A stretch of 64,000 bases of DNA, taken from Aliiglaciecola sp. CAU 1673. Lineage in GTDB: Bacteria; Pseudomonadota; Gammaproteobacteria; Enterobacterales; Alteromonadaceae. Position numbers and translations under genes: made by a program. Below, one piece after another: positions 1 to 9,661 of this stretch. The notes below the pieces were generated by a model. It was not told the DNA's origin. It did not search any database and saw nothing but the letters and a program-made list of their open reading frames with translations. Position 1 is the stretch's first letter, and every line of letters starts with the position of its first letter. The stretch is from positions 223,987 to 287,986 of the forward strand of contig NZ_JARHUG010000003.1 of NCBI RefSeq assembly GCF_029223185.1. The letters run 5' to 3'.

Positions 1-74
1 GGGGATTGCTGATGGGGGGCTTATTGTTATTGGGCGCGGCGCTGGGATTTATCGCAGGGAGGCTGTATGGCTGA
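1..74 (+). CDS. C-terminal end of an unidentified protein (partial)
   Basis: An open frame running in from the left edge ends at TGA 72-74. The visible tail is hydrophobic, rich in Gly, Leu and Ala (GLLMGGLLLLGAALGFIAG), and ends in RLYG, so the protein finishes in a membrane helix or a Gly-rich hydrophobic tail. Its stop overlaps the ATG of the next gene by 8 nt (ATGGCTGA), which implies translational coupling with the GspB-like gene. In several gammaproteobacteria gspB follows the ATPase gene gspA/exeA, so this could be the end of a GspA-like protein, but too little is visible to say. Confidence 0.4.
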   Translation, partial: GLLMGGLLLLGAALGFIAGRLYG

Positions 75-1083
75 GCGTGTAAGCATTGATGCTCTGAAAC
101 CGGGCATGGTGATCCTGCAAATCGCAGCACAAAACGGCCCGGTAAAAATTCGAAAATCCGGCTTGGTAACCAGCGAGGCCATGGTACACGGCCTGCGTGA
201 GATGGGCGTCAGTGAACTGATTATCGACCCGGCACAAACAGTAGAACTGGAAACCAGCGCCCCTGTTGCCCCAAAGTCCACTCATACCCGAACTTTGTTA
301 CGCCGGGATAGCGGCCATAAGCCTTTGGATAATCAGCTCTCGGAGCAGTTTAATCGCAGCTTATTTATGCCTTCGGTGCAGTCTTTGCCCGGCCCTTGGC
401 GCTATTACGGCAAACGGGCCCTTACCGGGGCGATGGTACTAATCGGCGGTTTTGCGCTGGGCTGGACTGGCGCGACTTATGAACAATGGCGCGGTATTTT
501 TGAGAGTAAGCCGGTGGTTGAGGTAGCTGCGACGCCAGCGGCAAACAACGTGGTTAATGTGCAAGATGCGTTGCCGGCGCCAGCGAACAGCAGCCCTGTC
601 GATCAGTTACCAGCAACGTCCCCCGATACTGAGACTGCGGTGCCTGCCAAAAGGCTGGTCAGTATTCCTAACGGTGAGGCTGAAGTGGAGGGCGACGTAC
701 TTAACACGCCTGCTAAAGTGCCATCTACACAAGATATTTCTCCAGAGCTTATGCAAAAATTCCGCGAAGCGGTGATTGCCCTCGATGAAGAAATGCCCCT
801 TGAGAAACCGGTTCGGGAGCGTCCTGCGACAATGGAAACCAGTGACGTGGTTAGTGTGGATCAATTACCGGCCTGGGTGCAGGCCGATTTACCCAGCCTC
901 TCTTTCTCTGCCCATATGTACGCCTCGGAAGCGGCAGATCGCTGGGTACGGGTGAACGGTATGGCGCTAGGTGAGGGGGATTGGATCACCGACAACCTGA
1001 GAATTCTGCGTATCGAACCCCAGCAAGTGGTGTTGCTGTTCAAAGGTCAGGAATTTAGTATGGCCGCGTTAACCGATTGGTGA
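67..1083 (+). CDS. DUF3391 - transmembrane - GspB (T2SSB) fusion protein
   Basis: A 338-aa protein in three parts. Residues 1-62 are a DUF3391-type domain, the module normally found in front of HD-GYP phosphodiesterases; it aligns by eye with the N-terminus of the convergent HD-GYP gene (pattern IDxLKxGMxxxQ...GxxKxxxSGL). Residues 117-136 form one membrane helix. A low-complexity Pro/Ala/Val linker follows, and residues 260-338 match the T2SSB domain of GspB (VDQLPAWVQADLPSLSFSAHMYA, then a WVRVNG...GDWI block). GspB acts with GspA to assemble the GspD secretin across peptidoglycan. The N-terminal domain would be cytoplasmic and the T2SSB domain periplasmic. The domain calls are firm; any c-di-GMP link is inference. 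No other T2SS genes are adjacent here; a gsp cluster lies 50 kb away. Confidence 0.75.
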   Translation: MAERVSIDALKPGMVILQIAAQNGPVKIRKSGLVTSEAMVHGLREMGVSELIIDPAQTVELETSAPVAPKSTHTRTLLRRDSGHKPLDNQLSEQFNRSLFMPSVQSLPGPWRYYGKRALTGAMVLIGGFALGWTGATYEQWRGIFESKPVVEVAATPAANNVVNVQDALPAPANSSPVDQLPATSPDTETAVPAKRLVSIPNGEAEVEGDVLNTPAKVPSTQDISPELMQKFREAVIALDEEMPLEKPVRERPATMETSDVVSVDQLPAWVQADLPSLSFSAHMYASEAADRWVRVNGMALGEGDWITDNLRILRIEPQQVVLLFKGQEFSMAALTDW

Positions 1084-1117
1084 GATGCGTAACAAATGAC
1101 GAGCTTCAGACGGTCGG

Positions 1118-1151
1118 GCTGGACAAACACTTCGGGCATGCGCTGTCCAGC
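1118..1151. terminator. inverted repeat between convergent genes
   Basis: GCTGGACA (1118-1125) and TGTCCAGC (1144-1151) are a perfect 8-bp inverted repeat with an 18-nt loop. It lies between the convergent stops of the GspB-like and HD-GYP genes. There is no strong T-run on either side, so it may be a weak bidirectional terminator or an mRNA 3'-end stabiliser. Confidence 0.35.
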
Positions 1152-1169
1152 AACATATTAGACTCCCTT

Positions 1170-2363
1170 TTAGTCCAACTGTCCTAAAAACACATCCTTA
1201 AAAAACTTAGGCAGATTCATTTTAAATTCATCAGGGCGCACCCCCGATTCGATTTTATCCTGTGCTTTGGATAAATCGACAATCTTTAATTCTGTGTAAT
1301 GTTGTGAGCGAGCTGAGTAAAAAGTGCGGACAATGGGACACAGGGGATCTTCTTTATTCATCCTTGTGACAATGCCGATTTTACCGCTCTTGAGTTTGAC
1401 CAATGAGCCTACTGGGTGGACGCCCATGCAGCGTACAAACTGCTGCACCAACTGTTGATCTAGCTTTCCCTGACTGCTGGATAACAGTGATTTTAACGAT
1501 TGTGTGGGCGTGAGCGCCTTACGCCAAGGTCTATCAGATGTCATTGCATCATAAGTATCCACAATGGCGGCCATGCGAGCATATACGGACAGCTCATCAC
1601 CGGACTTACCTTTTGGATAACCAGACCCATCCAATCTTTCATGGTGGTTTGCCACCACATCCAGTACTACTTCCGATTCAATCTTGGAGGATTTCAGCAA
1701 TTTAACGCCAAAATCCACATGGGTACGCATCAAGTTTTGCTCTTCGTTGGTCAGTGAGGATGGCTTATCCAGCAAGTTGTTTTGTAAGGTGGCCATGCCC
1801 ACATCCATCATCATGCCGCCTTGACCGAGTTCATCAATCAACTCTCGGTCGAAACCCAAGTGACGGGCAAAGAGTCCCATCAGGATTGAACTGTTGAGGG
1901 AGTGCTCCAGCAAATAATCATTCTTGTCTTTAATCAGGGTTAGACAGGAAAGAGCATTGGGATTGTCAAACAGCGACTCCATCATATCGTGACTCAGCGA
2001 CATCAGTTCGGTCACTTTTACCTGCGCACCCTGACGAAGACGCTTGAATATTCTTGATTGAACAGTTTTCGCCTGACTATATAAGTTTTGCGCCTCTTTC
2101 AGGGCCCCGGCTTCACTCTTCTTAGGTGGTGGATCTTCCTGCGCTTTAGGCGCAGCCACAGGCTCTTCTTCTTTTTCAAAGCCAAGCAGACTGCGTGATA
2201 AATCCACTTCTACTTCTTTAATGCCACGCGCTTTAAGGCGGGGAATAATGCCAGGATCCTTGATCAATCCGGAGGTTTTCACCTTAAGAAAACCGCTCTG
2301 TTCGGTGACCTGAGTCACATACATACCGGCCTTAATTTCGTCGATGGGAAAGCGCTTTAACAT
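1170..2363 (-). CDS. DUF3391 / HD-GYP domain protein with degenerate HD motif
   Basis: 397 aa: DUF3391 at about 1-65, an acidic/Pro linker, then an HD-GYP domain at about 145-330. HD-GYP proteins hydrolyse cyclic-di-GMP at a metal centre. Conserved residues are present at H154, H215, HHE 240-242, DGSGYP 245-250 and the TSDRPWRKA region. The defining HDxGK motif, however, reads M186-D187-V188-G189-M190: the metal-ligand His and the Lys are both Met. The protein may therefore be a weak enzyme or a c-di-GMP sensor rather than an efficient phosphodiesterase. It converges on the GspB-like gene that carries the same N-terminal domain. The start ATG 2361-2363 gives the expected DUF3391 N-terminus (MLKRFPIDEIKAGM). 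Confidence 0.85.
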   Translation of the reverse strand: MLKRFPIDEIKAGMYVTQVTEQSGFLKVKTSGLIKDPGIIPRLKARGIKEVEVDLSRSLLGFEKEEEPVAAPKAQEDPPPKKSEAGALKEAQNLYSQAKTVQSRIFKRLRQGAQVKVTELMSLSHDMMESLFDNPNALSCLTLIKDKNDYLLEHSLNSSILMGLFARHLGFDRELIDELGQGGMMMDVGMATLQNNLLDKPSSLTNEEQNLMRTHVDFGVKLLKSSKIESEVVLDVVANHHERLDGSGYPKGKSGDELSVYARMAAIVDTYDAMTSDRPWRKALTPTQSLKSLLSSSQGKLDQQLVQQFVRCMGVHPVGSLVKLKSGKIGIVTRMNKEDPLCPIVRTFYSARSQHYTELKIVDLSKAQDKIESGVRPDEFKMNLPKFFKDVFLGQLD

Positions 2364-2468
2364 AGGATTGTCTTACTGCCGTTGACGTCGCGAATAGACA
2401 GGGCTGAACTATCGACCAAAGTGGACAAGAGATCAAGCTGTTGCGTTGTAAGCGGGGCGTCGGACACG

Positions 2469-2504
2469 AAAGAAACCCGGTTTTTGAGGATACCGGGTTT
2501 CTTT
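2469..2504 (-). terminator. rho-independent-type hairpin after the lipoprotein gene
   Basis: A perfect 13-bp stem, AAAGAAACCCGGT / ACCGGGTTTCTTT (2469-2481 with 2492-2504), with a 10-nt loop. It lies 8 nt beyond the stop of the minus-strand lipoprotein gene that ends at 2513. Outer A-T pairs supply a short U-run. Confidence 0.75.
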
Positions 2505-2512
2505 GTGGAACA

Positions 2513-4435
2513 TTACTGAGAGGCCTTTTTAGTCATGATCACCAAAGAAGCACTTTGTATGGTTTCATCGTACAAATCATACTGCAACTCTTGCCAGAAG
2601 TAGTGCTTGTCACCCTCAATTTTATAGGGCGTTAACTTGCGGCGTACCAGGGTAGAGAATTCGCCATTGGCTCTGGCATTCTGGATAATAGAGACGCATT
2701 CTTCATAACTGTCGGCTCCGGCACAACTGGATCTATAATTGACCAGGTTAAAGCTGTCATCGGCATTTAGCGTCCAAAAGCCCCTTGGTTCAGCATCGTA
2801 ACTGTAATGGTAGTAATCGCCTTTGTTATTGCCGGCCAATTTCATATGGTCCTGCTGCCAGCCATCGAACTTCAGAAAGCTGAGGTGCTGATAGCGGCCC
2901 TGCAATTGTTCACTGCTCAGTGATATAGGCTGAGCCTCTTCGAAACTATAGAAATAGGTATAGACTTCATTGCTTTCGGTAAGCAGGTTGAAGCCGGTGG
3001 CCACTCTATCACCGGCAAGGGTGAGATAGAATTGGTAGGTAGTGGATTGCCCGGCATGGCTAAGCGTTAAACTGTTCTGTTGCCTTGACCAGTTGATTGG
3101 TATGGACAAGATGTCGCCGTCAATGGAACGGGTTTCCAATCTGGCGGATTGAGCATCATCAATAATTAACCTGTTGGCGCTTTTAAGTAAGGGGTAATTC
3201 TCAAAGGCTGCGGGAATAGTAAATCTGGATGCATATGTGCTGCCCACCGCTATCTGCGGCGCTTCTGTGGGGGTGAGCAAACTGAATTCCTGCACGCTGG
3301 TGAAACTGCTTTGTAAAAAGTGCTCTAGTCCATCGTACTCGGCTAGATTAGTGCCGGAAAATTCATCCGTTAGCTCCGGCTTGATGGTGGTTTTCATTAT
3401 CATCAGTGCTGTATCGGCAAACAGAATTTCTGCTTCGCTGAGGATAAAGTTTACTGCGATCTCCACATCTCTGCTGTCTGCCCTTCTGGGCACTCTGAGA
3501 GTGTAGTTCTCGATGACCGCGGTGCCTGTGGAGCTATTTAGTTGGATGCCCGTGGCGTTTCCAAAAGCAGCCAGGCTGACATGGTAGCTACCGCTGTAGC
3601 TGGCGGAGCGAAGTGCATTCCATTCCACATTTATATAGTAATTGAGTCGTCCTTCCAGGACGCTTCTTTCCAGATCCAGATCCAGCGACAACGCAAAACC
3701 GGCTGGCGATTGGGGATCACCGTACATGGCTTTGTTGGGGGCATAAGTTGATGGTACTAGAGTATTGGTGGTAAAGGACTCTCGCTTGTTACTGGCGATA
3801 TGCAACCGATATCTGTTGCCCTCTTTCACCAATGCTTCAATTTCCAGGTTTTCCATTGTGCAATCCTGGCAACCCGGCTCCATTACACGAATATCGATAA
3901 AACCGTAGTTAACGCTCCAGGACAGTGGATAGGGCTGTTTGTCATTGTCGACGAATACACCGCTATAGTCCTCGAACAAGTGAACTTGATGACCGGACTC
4001 CAAAACCCAGTGTCCGGTGAAGTTATCTCGGCCCAGATTGATGTTCTGGTATTGATCCGGGTTGTCTTCCACCTCGATATTCAGCGGGTAGCTGGTGCTG
4101 GCCTTGCCGTCGGACACCGTGACCTGCAGGCTATGGCTGCCGATATCAAAAAAGCCGGCGTTGGCTTTGAGGGTCAGTTGATTCTGATTGAAATCGTAAC
4201 TCAACCAATCCGGTTTTTCGGTGAAGCTTACACTGAGGTTGTCACCGTCACTGTCTTTGGCATCAATGACTAATAAACCTTCAACTCTGGCCTTGGTATT
4301 GAGGCTGAATAGCCCTGACAAGGTTGGTGCACTATTGGGTGTTGATGGAGTGCTAGTATCGTTGCTCGAAGAACCTCCGCCGCAGCCATAAAGCAGCGTT
4401 GCCAGCAACAGGCAGGCAATAGAATGCGCTTTCAT
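2513..4435 (-). CDS. large secreted lipoprotein with an N-terminal Ig/cadherin-like domain, function unknown
   Basis: 640 aa beginning with a lipoprotein signal (MKAHSIACLLLATLLYGC, lipobox LYGC, acylated Cys 18), followed by a GGGSSS/Thr-Pro linker typical of Alteromonadales lipoproteins. Residues of about 35-125 resemble a putative-Ig/cadherin-like repeat (SGLFSLNTKA..., DGDNLSVSF, LQVTVSDGKAS). The remaining 500 residues look beta-rich with scattered Trp and Tyr and resemble no family I recognise. No catalytic motif is evident. It has its own terminator and no close neighbour on the same strand, so it is probably monocistronic. It is likely anchored in the outer membrane, or surface exposed, as an adhesin-like or carbohydrate-contacting protein; that role is a guess. 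Confidence 0.7.
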   Translation of the reverse strand: MKAHSIACLLLATLLYGCGGGSSSNDTSTPSTPNSAPTLSGLFSLNTKARVEGLLVIDAKDSDGDNLSVSFTEKPDWLSYDFNQNQLTLKANAGFFDIGSHSLQVTVSDGKASTSYPLNIEVEDNPDQYQNINLGRDNFTGHWVLESGHQVHLFEDYSGVFVDNDKQPYPLSWSVNYGFIDIRVMEPGCQDCTMENLEIEALVKEGNRYRLHIASNKRESFTTNTLVPSTYAPNKAMYGDPQSPAGFALSLDLDLERSVLEGRLNYYINVEWNALRSASYSGSYHVSLAAFGNATGIQLNSSTGTAVIENYTLRVPRRADSRDVEIAVNFILSEAEILFADTALMIMKTTIKPELTDEFSGTNLAEYDGLEHFLQSSFTSVQEFSLLTPTEAPQIAVGSTYASRFTIPAAFENYPLLKSANRLIIDDAQSARLETRSIDGDILSIPINWSRQQNSLTLSHAGQSTTYQFYLTLAGDRVATGFNLLTESNEVYTYFYSFEEAQPISLSSEQLQGRYQHLSFLKFDGWQQDHMKLAGNNKGDYYHYSYDAEPRGFWTLNADDSFNLVNYRSSCAGADSYEECVSIIQNARANGEFSTLVRRKLTPYKIEGDKHYFWQELQYDLYDETIQSASLVIMTKKASQ

Positions 4436-4605
4436 TATTTCACTATCCTAGACATTTTGTGTTTTAGCTCACAAGGCGTGAACCACCAGTCTTCCTGACC
4501 GAAGGGGTAGAAGAGGCGAGAATTCTAGCAGAACGGCTCCCACTTCGACAGGTGGAGCAGTCGAAAAGATAGCCCGTCCTATTATGCCTGAATGAAGAAA
4601 AGAGG

Positions 4606-5208
4606 TTATTCACGCCAGGCGGGAATACTGCGCTCATATAAGGCAATAGCGTCTTGTAGCGTCAGGGTTTCGCCAATGGCATCCAGGCCTTTGATTAACT
4701 TGAATTTATGATGGGCCTCAATGGCGAAATCAAAACGGTAATCGCCCAGTTTGACCTGCTGTGCCGGTAAATTCACGGTGATCTGTACCGCCGGATCCGC
4801 CTTCACTGCGTCAAACAGCACATCCATTTGCTGGCTTTCAAGGGCAATGGGTAAAAGCTGATTGTTCATGCAGTTGCCGTAAAAAATATCGGCAAAGCTG
4901 ACGGCAATCACGACCTTGAAGCCATAATCCGTCAGTGACCAGGGCGCGTGTTCACGGCTACTGCCGCAGCCAAAGTTTTCCCTGGCGAGCAAAATGCTGG
5001 CGCCCTGATATTCGGGTTTATTCAACTCAAAGTCAGGATTAGGCTCTTTTTCATGCAGATCCAGGTAACGCCAGTCGTGAAACAGGTGCTTACCATAGCC
5101 TGCGCGGGTCACGGCAGTAAGGAATTGCTTGGGGATAATCTGGTCGGTATCCACGTTGGCCCGATCCATCGGCACAGCGGTGCCTTCAACAATACTGATA
5201 CCTGTCAT
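4606..5208 (-). CDS. leuD: 3-isopropylmalate dehydratase, small subunit LeuD
   Basis: 200 aa, the usual length. LeuD pairs with LeuC to isomerise 2-isopropylmalate to 3-isopropylmalate in leucine synthesis. The aconitase swivel domain is clear: [19 protein letters not shown] near the N-terminus and [14 protein letters not shown] in the middle. The start ATG overlaps the leuC stop (ATGA), so the two subunits are translationally coupled. It is the last gene of leuABCD. Confidence 0.97.
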   Translation of the reverse strand: MTGISIVEGTAVPMDRANVDTDQIIPKQFLTAVTRAGYGKHLFHDWRYLDLHEKEPNPDFELNKPEYQGASILLARENFGCGSSREHAPWSLTDYGFKVVIAVSFADIFYGNCMNNQLLPIALESQQMDVLFDAVKADPAVQITVNLPAQQVKLGDYRFDFAIEAHHKFKLIKGLDAIGETLTLQDAIALYERSIPAWRE

Positions 5209-6604
5209 GCGTCAAGCTCCCTGATATCTACAAAATGCCCAGCCAGCGCCGCTGCGGCGGCCATTGCAGGGCTAACCAAATGAGTGCGGGCGCCCCGGCC
5301 CTGGCGGCCCTCAAAGTTACGGTTACTGGTGGACGCGCAGCGATCGCCCGGCCCTAATATGTCGTCATTCATCCCCAGGCACATGGAGCAACCCGGCAAA
5401 CGCCAATCAAAGCCTGCCGCTTTGAAAATGCTATCCAGTTTTTCGGCTTCGGCCTGTTCTTTCACGGCGACTGAGCCAGGTACTACGATGGCATTGACGC
5501 CACTGGCGACCTTACCTTTTTGCGCCACTTTGGCGGCTTCACGCAGATCTTCGATACGGCTGTTGGTACAAGAGCCGATAAACACATGGCTGATGGCCAC
5601 CTCACTGAGTTTCTGTCCGGGCTTTAAGTCCATGTATTTAAGTGCTTTTTCTGCAGAAGTACGGGCCACCGGATCGCTGATGCTTTGTGGTTCAGGGATC
5701 GCCTCATCGACCGCCACCACTTGGCCAGGATTAGTTCCCCAGGTGACCTGAGGTTTAATGTCCTGGGCATGTAACGTCACTACCTTGTCAAAATGGGCAT
5801 CGGCATCGGATTTCAGGCTTTGCCAATAAGTCAGGGCGGTATCCCAATCTTCTCCTTTAGGGGCCCGAGGCTTATCTTGCAGATAATCGAAGGTGATCTT
5901 GTCTGGTGCAATCAGGCCTGCTTTGGCCCCGGCTTCAATGCTCATATTACAGATGGTCATACGCCCTTCCATTGACAGGGCCTCAATGGCGCTGCCGGCA
6001 TATTCCATCACATAGCCGGTGGCGCCGGCATGACCGATTTTACCTATAATGGCGAGGATAATGTCTTTGGCGGTAACGCCCACTGGCAGTTTGCCATTGA
6101 CCTCTATCTTCATGGTTTTGGCCTTGCCCTGTTTCAGGGTTTGAGTGGCAAACACATGCTCCACCTCAGAGGTGCCAATCCCAAAGGCCAGTGCACCAAA
6201 GGCACCATGGGTAGCGGTATGAGAGTCACCGCATACCACGGTCATACCGGGTAGGATCAGACCCAACTCCGGGCCAATCACGTGCACGATGCCCTGACGC
6301 TTGTGGCCCACCGGGAAAAGCTCGACACCCTGTTTTTGGCAGTTTTCCTTCAGGGTCACCAGCTGCAGTTTATTGGCATCGCCGCAGGCATCCAGTGCCA
6401 ATGAGCGGGTAGAAATGCTGTGATCCATGGTCGCAAAGGTGCGTTCGGGACAGCGTAGCTTACGGCCTTTTTCCTCAAGGCCGGAAAAGGCTTGCGGAGA
6501 GGTCACCTCGTGGATCAGGTGGCGGTCGATATAAATCAGGTTATCTGTACCGACTTGGGCCACCAGATGGGCATCCCAGATCTTCTCATATAAGGTCTTA
6601 CCCA

Positions 6605-6605
<1 letters not shown>
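5205..6605 (-). CDS. leuC: 3-isopropylmalate dehydratase, large subunit LeuC
   Basis: 466 aa from ATG 6603-6605 ([13 protein letters not shown]), the same length as E. coli LeuC. This start overlaps the leuB stop as ATGA; an in-frame ATG seven codons upstream lies inside leuB and is unlikely to be used. It is an aconitase-type 4Fe-4S hydro-lyase. Visible motifs are [14 protein letters not shown], the cluster ligand region [15 protein letters not shown] and the second pair [10 protein letters not shown]. Expression is controlled with the rest of leuABCD by the attenuator upstream of leuA. Confidence 0.97.
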
Positions 6606-7702
<1,097 letters not shown>

Positions 7703-9259
7703 CTAGACTCCTGCAATTTTCTGTTGTTGTTTTTTCTCGTCAATCTGGTCGGCCAAACAGGTGTTGTTCAGCACGTAAATCAATGCCTTTACCCCGGCTT
7801 CGACAATGTCGGTGGCAAGACCGATACCGTTGAAACGACGACCGTTGTACTCGGCAACCACACTGACCTGCGCCAACGCATCGGCACCTTCGCCTTTGGA
7901 GTCCAACTTAAAGTCGACTATTTCCACATCGCGCTTGCCGATGACCTGGATAATGGCATTAAAGGCGGCGTCTACCGGACCATTCCCGGTGGCCGATGCG
8001 GTTCCCTCTTTATCGCCCATGCGCATTTTTACAGTTGCTGATGGGATCATCCCTTTGCCGGCGTTGGCATGCAGATACAAAAGCTCATAAAAGGCTTGCT
8101 GCTGCTTTTGTTGGTCAAAGAACACCAAGGCTTCCAGATCGTAGTCAAAAACCTGGCCTTTTTTATCGGCCAGTTTCAAAAACGCCTGGTACAGGGTATC
8201 CAAATCATAATCTTCATCTTTGTAACCCAGTTCCAACATGCGGTGTTTGATCACATGACGGCCCGAGCGCGAGGTCAGATTCAGATGGTTTTTGTTAATA
8301 CCCACACTCTCTGGCGTCATAATTTCATAGGTATTTTGCGCTTTTAAGACCCCATCCTGGTGAATGCCTGAGGAGTGGCTGAAGGCATTGCTACCGACAA
8401 TGGCCTTATTGGCCTGCACCGGCATATTACAGATTTGGCTGACCAGCTTTGAGGTGCGGGAAATCTCCTGGCTGCGAATACCGGTTTTTAGTCCTAACAG
8501 CGCCTCACGGGTTTGCAGGATCATGGCGATTTCTTCCAGCGAGCAGTTCCCGGCGCGCTCGCCGATGCCGTTGATGGTGCACTCAATTTGCCTGGCGCCA
8601 TGCTGCACTGCAGCCAGGCTGTTCGCTACCGCCAAGCCCAAATCGTTATGACAGTGCACCGAGATAGTGGCTTTATCGATATTGGGCACACGGTTAAACA
8701 AGGTTTGGATAATGGCACCAAATTCACTGGGGATGGTATAGCCTACGGTGTCTGGAATATTGACCGTGGTGGCGCCCGCATCAATTGCCGCTTCCACCAT
8801 CCGGCACAGATAATCGATATGGGTGCGTCCGGCATCCTCACAGGAAAATTCCACATCATCGGTATAACGACGCGCATGCTTTACAGCGTTTACCGCCATC
8901 TCCAGCACCTCTTGTTGGGACTTGCGCAATTTTGCCCCCACGTGAATATCTGAGGTGGCGATAAAGGTATGGATACGAAAACGCTCGGCGACTTTCAGGG
9001 CTTCACCACAAGCATCGATATCGGCCATCACTGCGCGGGAAAGACCACAGACGATGGCATTTTTGACTTCCCGGGCAATGGTTTGTACTGACTTGAAATC
9101 ACCTGGCGAAGAGACCGGAAAGCCCGCTTCGATAATGTCGACACCAAGCCTTTCCAGCGCCAGCGCAATTTGAAGCTTCTCTTTTACGCTCAGGCTGGCC
9201 GGCAGTGCTTGCTCGCCGTCTCGTAAGCTGGTGTCAAAAATCTTCACTCTGTCTGTCAT
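7703..9259 (-). CDS. leuA: 2-isopropylmalate synthase LeuA
   Basis: 518 aa from ATG 9257-9259 ([21 protein letters not shown]). A longer in-frame reading starting at 9334 would place its first codons inside the attenuator hairpin and is rejected. LeuA condenses acetyl-CoA with 2-ketoisovalerate, the committed step of leucine synthesis. The HMGL-like TIM barrel shows DTSLRDGEQ, the metal site [13 protein letters not shown] and [14 protein letters not shown]. The C-terminal regulatory domain (from about residue 390) is present and normally binds leucine for feedback inhibition. First structural gene of leuABCD. Confidence 0.97.
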   Translation of the reverse strand: MTDRVKIFDTSLRDGEQALPASLSVKEKLQIALALERLGVDIIEAGFPVSSPGDFKSVQTIAREVKNAIVCGLSRAVMADIDACGEALKVAERFRIHTFIATSDIHVGAKLRKSQQEVLEMAVNAVKHARRYTDDVEFSCEDAGRTHIDYLCRMVEAAIDAGATTVNIPDTVGYTIPSEFGAIIQTLFNRVPNIDKATISVHCHNDLGLAVANSLAAVQHGARQIECTINGIGERAGNCSLEEIAMILQTREALLGLKTGIRSQEISRTSKLVSQICNMPVQANKAIVGSNAFSHSSGIHQDGVLKAQNTYEIMTPESVGINKNHLNLTSRSGRHVIKHRMLELGYKDEDYDLDTLYQAFLKLADKKGQVFDYDLEALVFFDQQKQQQAFYELLYLHANAGKGMIPSATVKMRMGDKEGTASATGNGPVDAAFNAIIQVIGKRDVEIVDFKLDSKGEGADALAQVSVVAEYNGRRFNGIGLATDIVEAGVKALIYVLNNTCLADQIDEKKQQQKIAGV

Positions 9260-9291
9260 GGCCTGATCCGCCTTGTTGTGTTCCAAAAAGT

Positions 9292-9354
9292 AAAAACCCG
9301 TGCTGGGCACGGGTTTTTTAATCTCTATCGCCAATCGGCAATACCTACCCGTGC
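9292..9354 (-). promoter_or_regulatory. leucine operon transcription attenuator
   Basis: Read on the minus strand, three mutually exclusive segments follow the leader peptide. Segment A is GCACGGGT (9354-9347), which covers the last codons and stop of leuL. Segment B is ACCCGTGC (9314-9307) and segment C is GCACGGGT (9303-9296). B-C forms a 3-nt-loop hairpin extended by A-T pairs and followed by U-rich sequence, that is, a terminator. A-B can pair instead and abolish it. Full translation of leuL covers A and lets the terminator form; stalling at the leucine codons frees A to pair with B. This is the classical amino-acid attenuation logic, directly visible in the bases. Confidence 0.85.
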
Positions 9355-9401
9355 AAACGTGCTGCCATAAGGAGTAGGAAAGCGAGAGAGGCGTGTTTCA
9401 T
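9345..9401 (-). CDS. leuL: leu operon leader peptide LeuL
   Basis: An 18-residue peptide, [18 protein letters not shown], then TAG. Five of 18 codons are leucine, including three in a row (CTA CTC CTT, residues 9-11), one of them the infrequently used CTA. It lies about 85 nt upstream of leuA and its last codons form one arm of the attenuator. Ribosome stalling at the Leu run under leucine starvation would favour the antiterminator. The position, codon content and overlap with the pairing segment together support the call. Confidence 0.85.
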   Translation of the reverse strand: MKHASLAFLLLMAARLHG

Positions 9402-9431
9402 GTTATTCAGATGTATTGAATTACTGGCCCT

Positions 9432-9461
9432 ATTAGTAACCTGGCACAAAAAATCAGTCAA
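9432..9461 (-). promoter_or_regulatory. candidate sigma-70 promoter of leuLABCD
   Basis: On the minus strand, TTGACT (9461-9456; 5 of 6 bases match the -35 consensus) is followed after 17-18 nt by TACTAAT-like sequence near 9438-9432. The expected start of transcription is about 20-25 nt before the leuL ATG, as suits an attenuated leader. Confidence 0.5.
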
Positions 9462-9609
9462 CCAAAAATTAGGTAAATAATTTCGATTTTCTGTTTAAAG
9501 ATGGCTTGCTGCGTCAGTCTGTTTGTTTTATGTGGTATTGGTGAGATGTTTATTCTAAATATTCAGCGTTTTTGCAATGCGGGGTTTATCCCAGGAATAT
9601 TTTTAGAAC

Positions 9610-9625
9610 TGGCACGTTAGTTGCG
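9610..9625 (+). promoter_or_regulatory. sigma-54 promoter of the flhA operon
   Basis: TGGCAC-GTTAG-TTGCG matches the -24/-12 consensus (TGGCAC-N5-TTGC) at every conserved base and at the exact spacing. The start of transcription would be near 9636. That places in-frame upstream start codons (9572, 9626) outside the transcript and supports the flhA start at 9662. Sigma-54 control of flhA through FlrA/FleQ-type activators is established in Vibrio and Pseudomonas. Confidence 0.75.
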
Positions 9626-9661
9626 ATGCACGGTCAGACGTCAATATTTTGTTGTTTGACC

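Noticed and set aside
3800..4273. Plus-strand open frame (157 aa) within the lipoprotein gene region
   Set aside because: Antisense shadow; the minus-strand frame has a lipobox, a recognisable Ig-like domain and a terminator.
4464..4646. Small minus-strand open frame between the lipoprotein and leuD
   Set aside because: It overlaps leuD's 3' end in another frame and has no ribosome-binding site; the gap looks non-coding.
9260..9334. 25-codon N-terminal extension of LeuA
   Set aside because: It would be translated from within the attenuator terminator. The family start [10 protein letters not shown] is at 9259.
9441..9460. Second possible sigma-54 site (TGGCACAAAAAATCA) on the plus strand before flhA
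   Set aside because: The -24 box is present but no TTGC at the -12 position with 5-nt spacing; 9610-9625 is far better.
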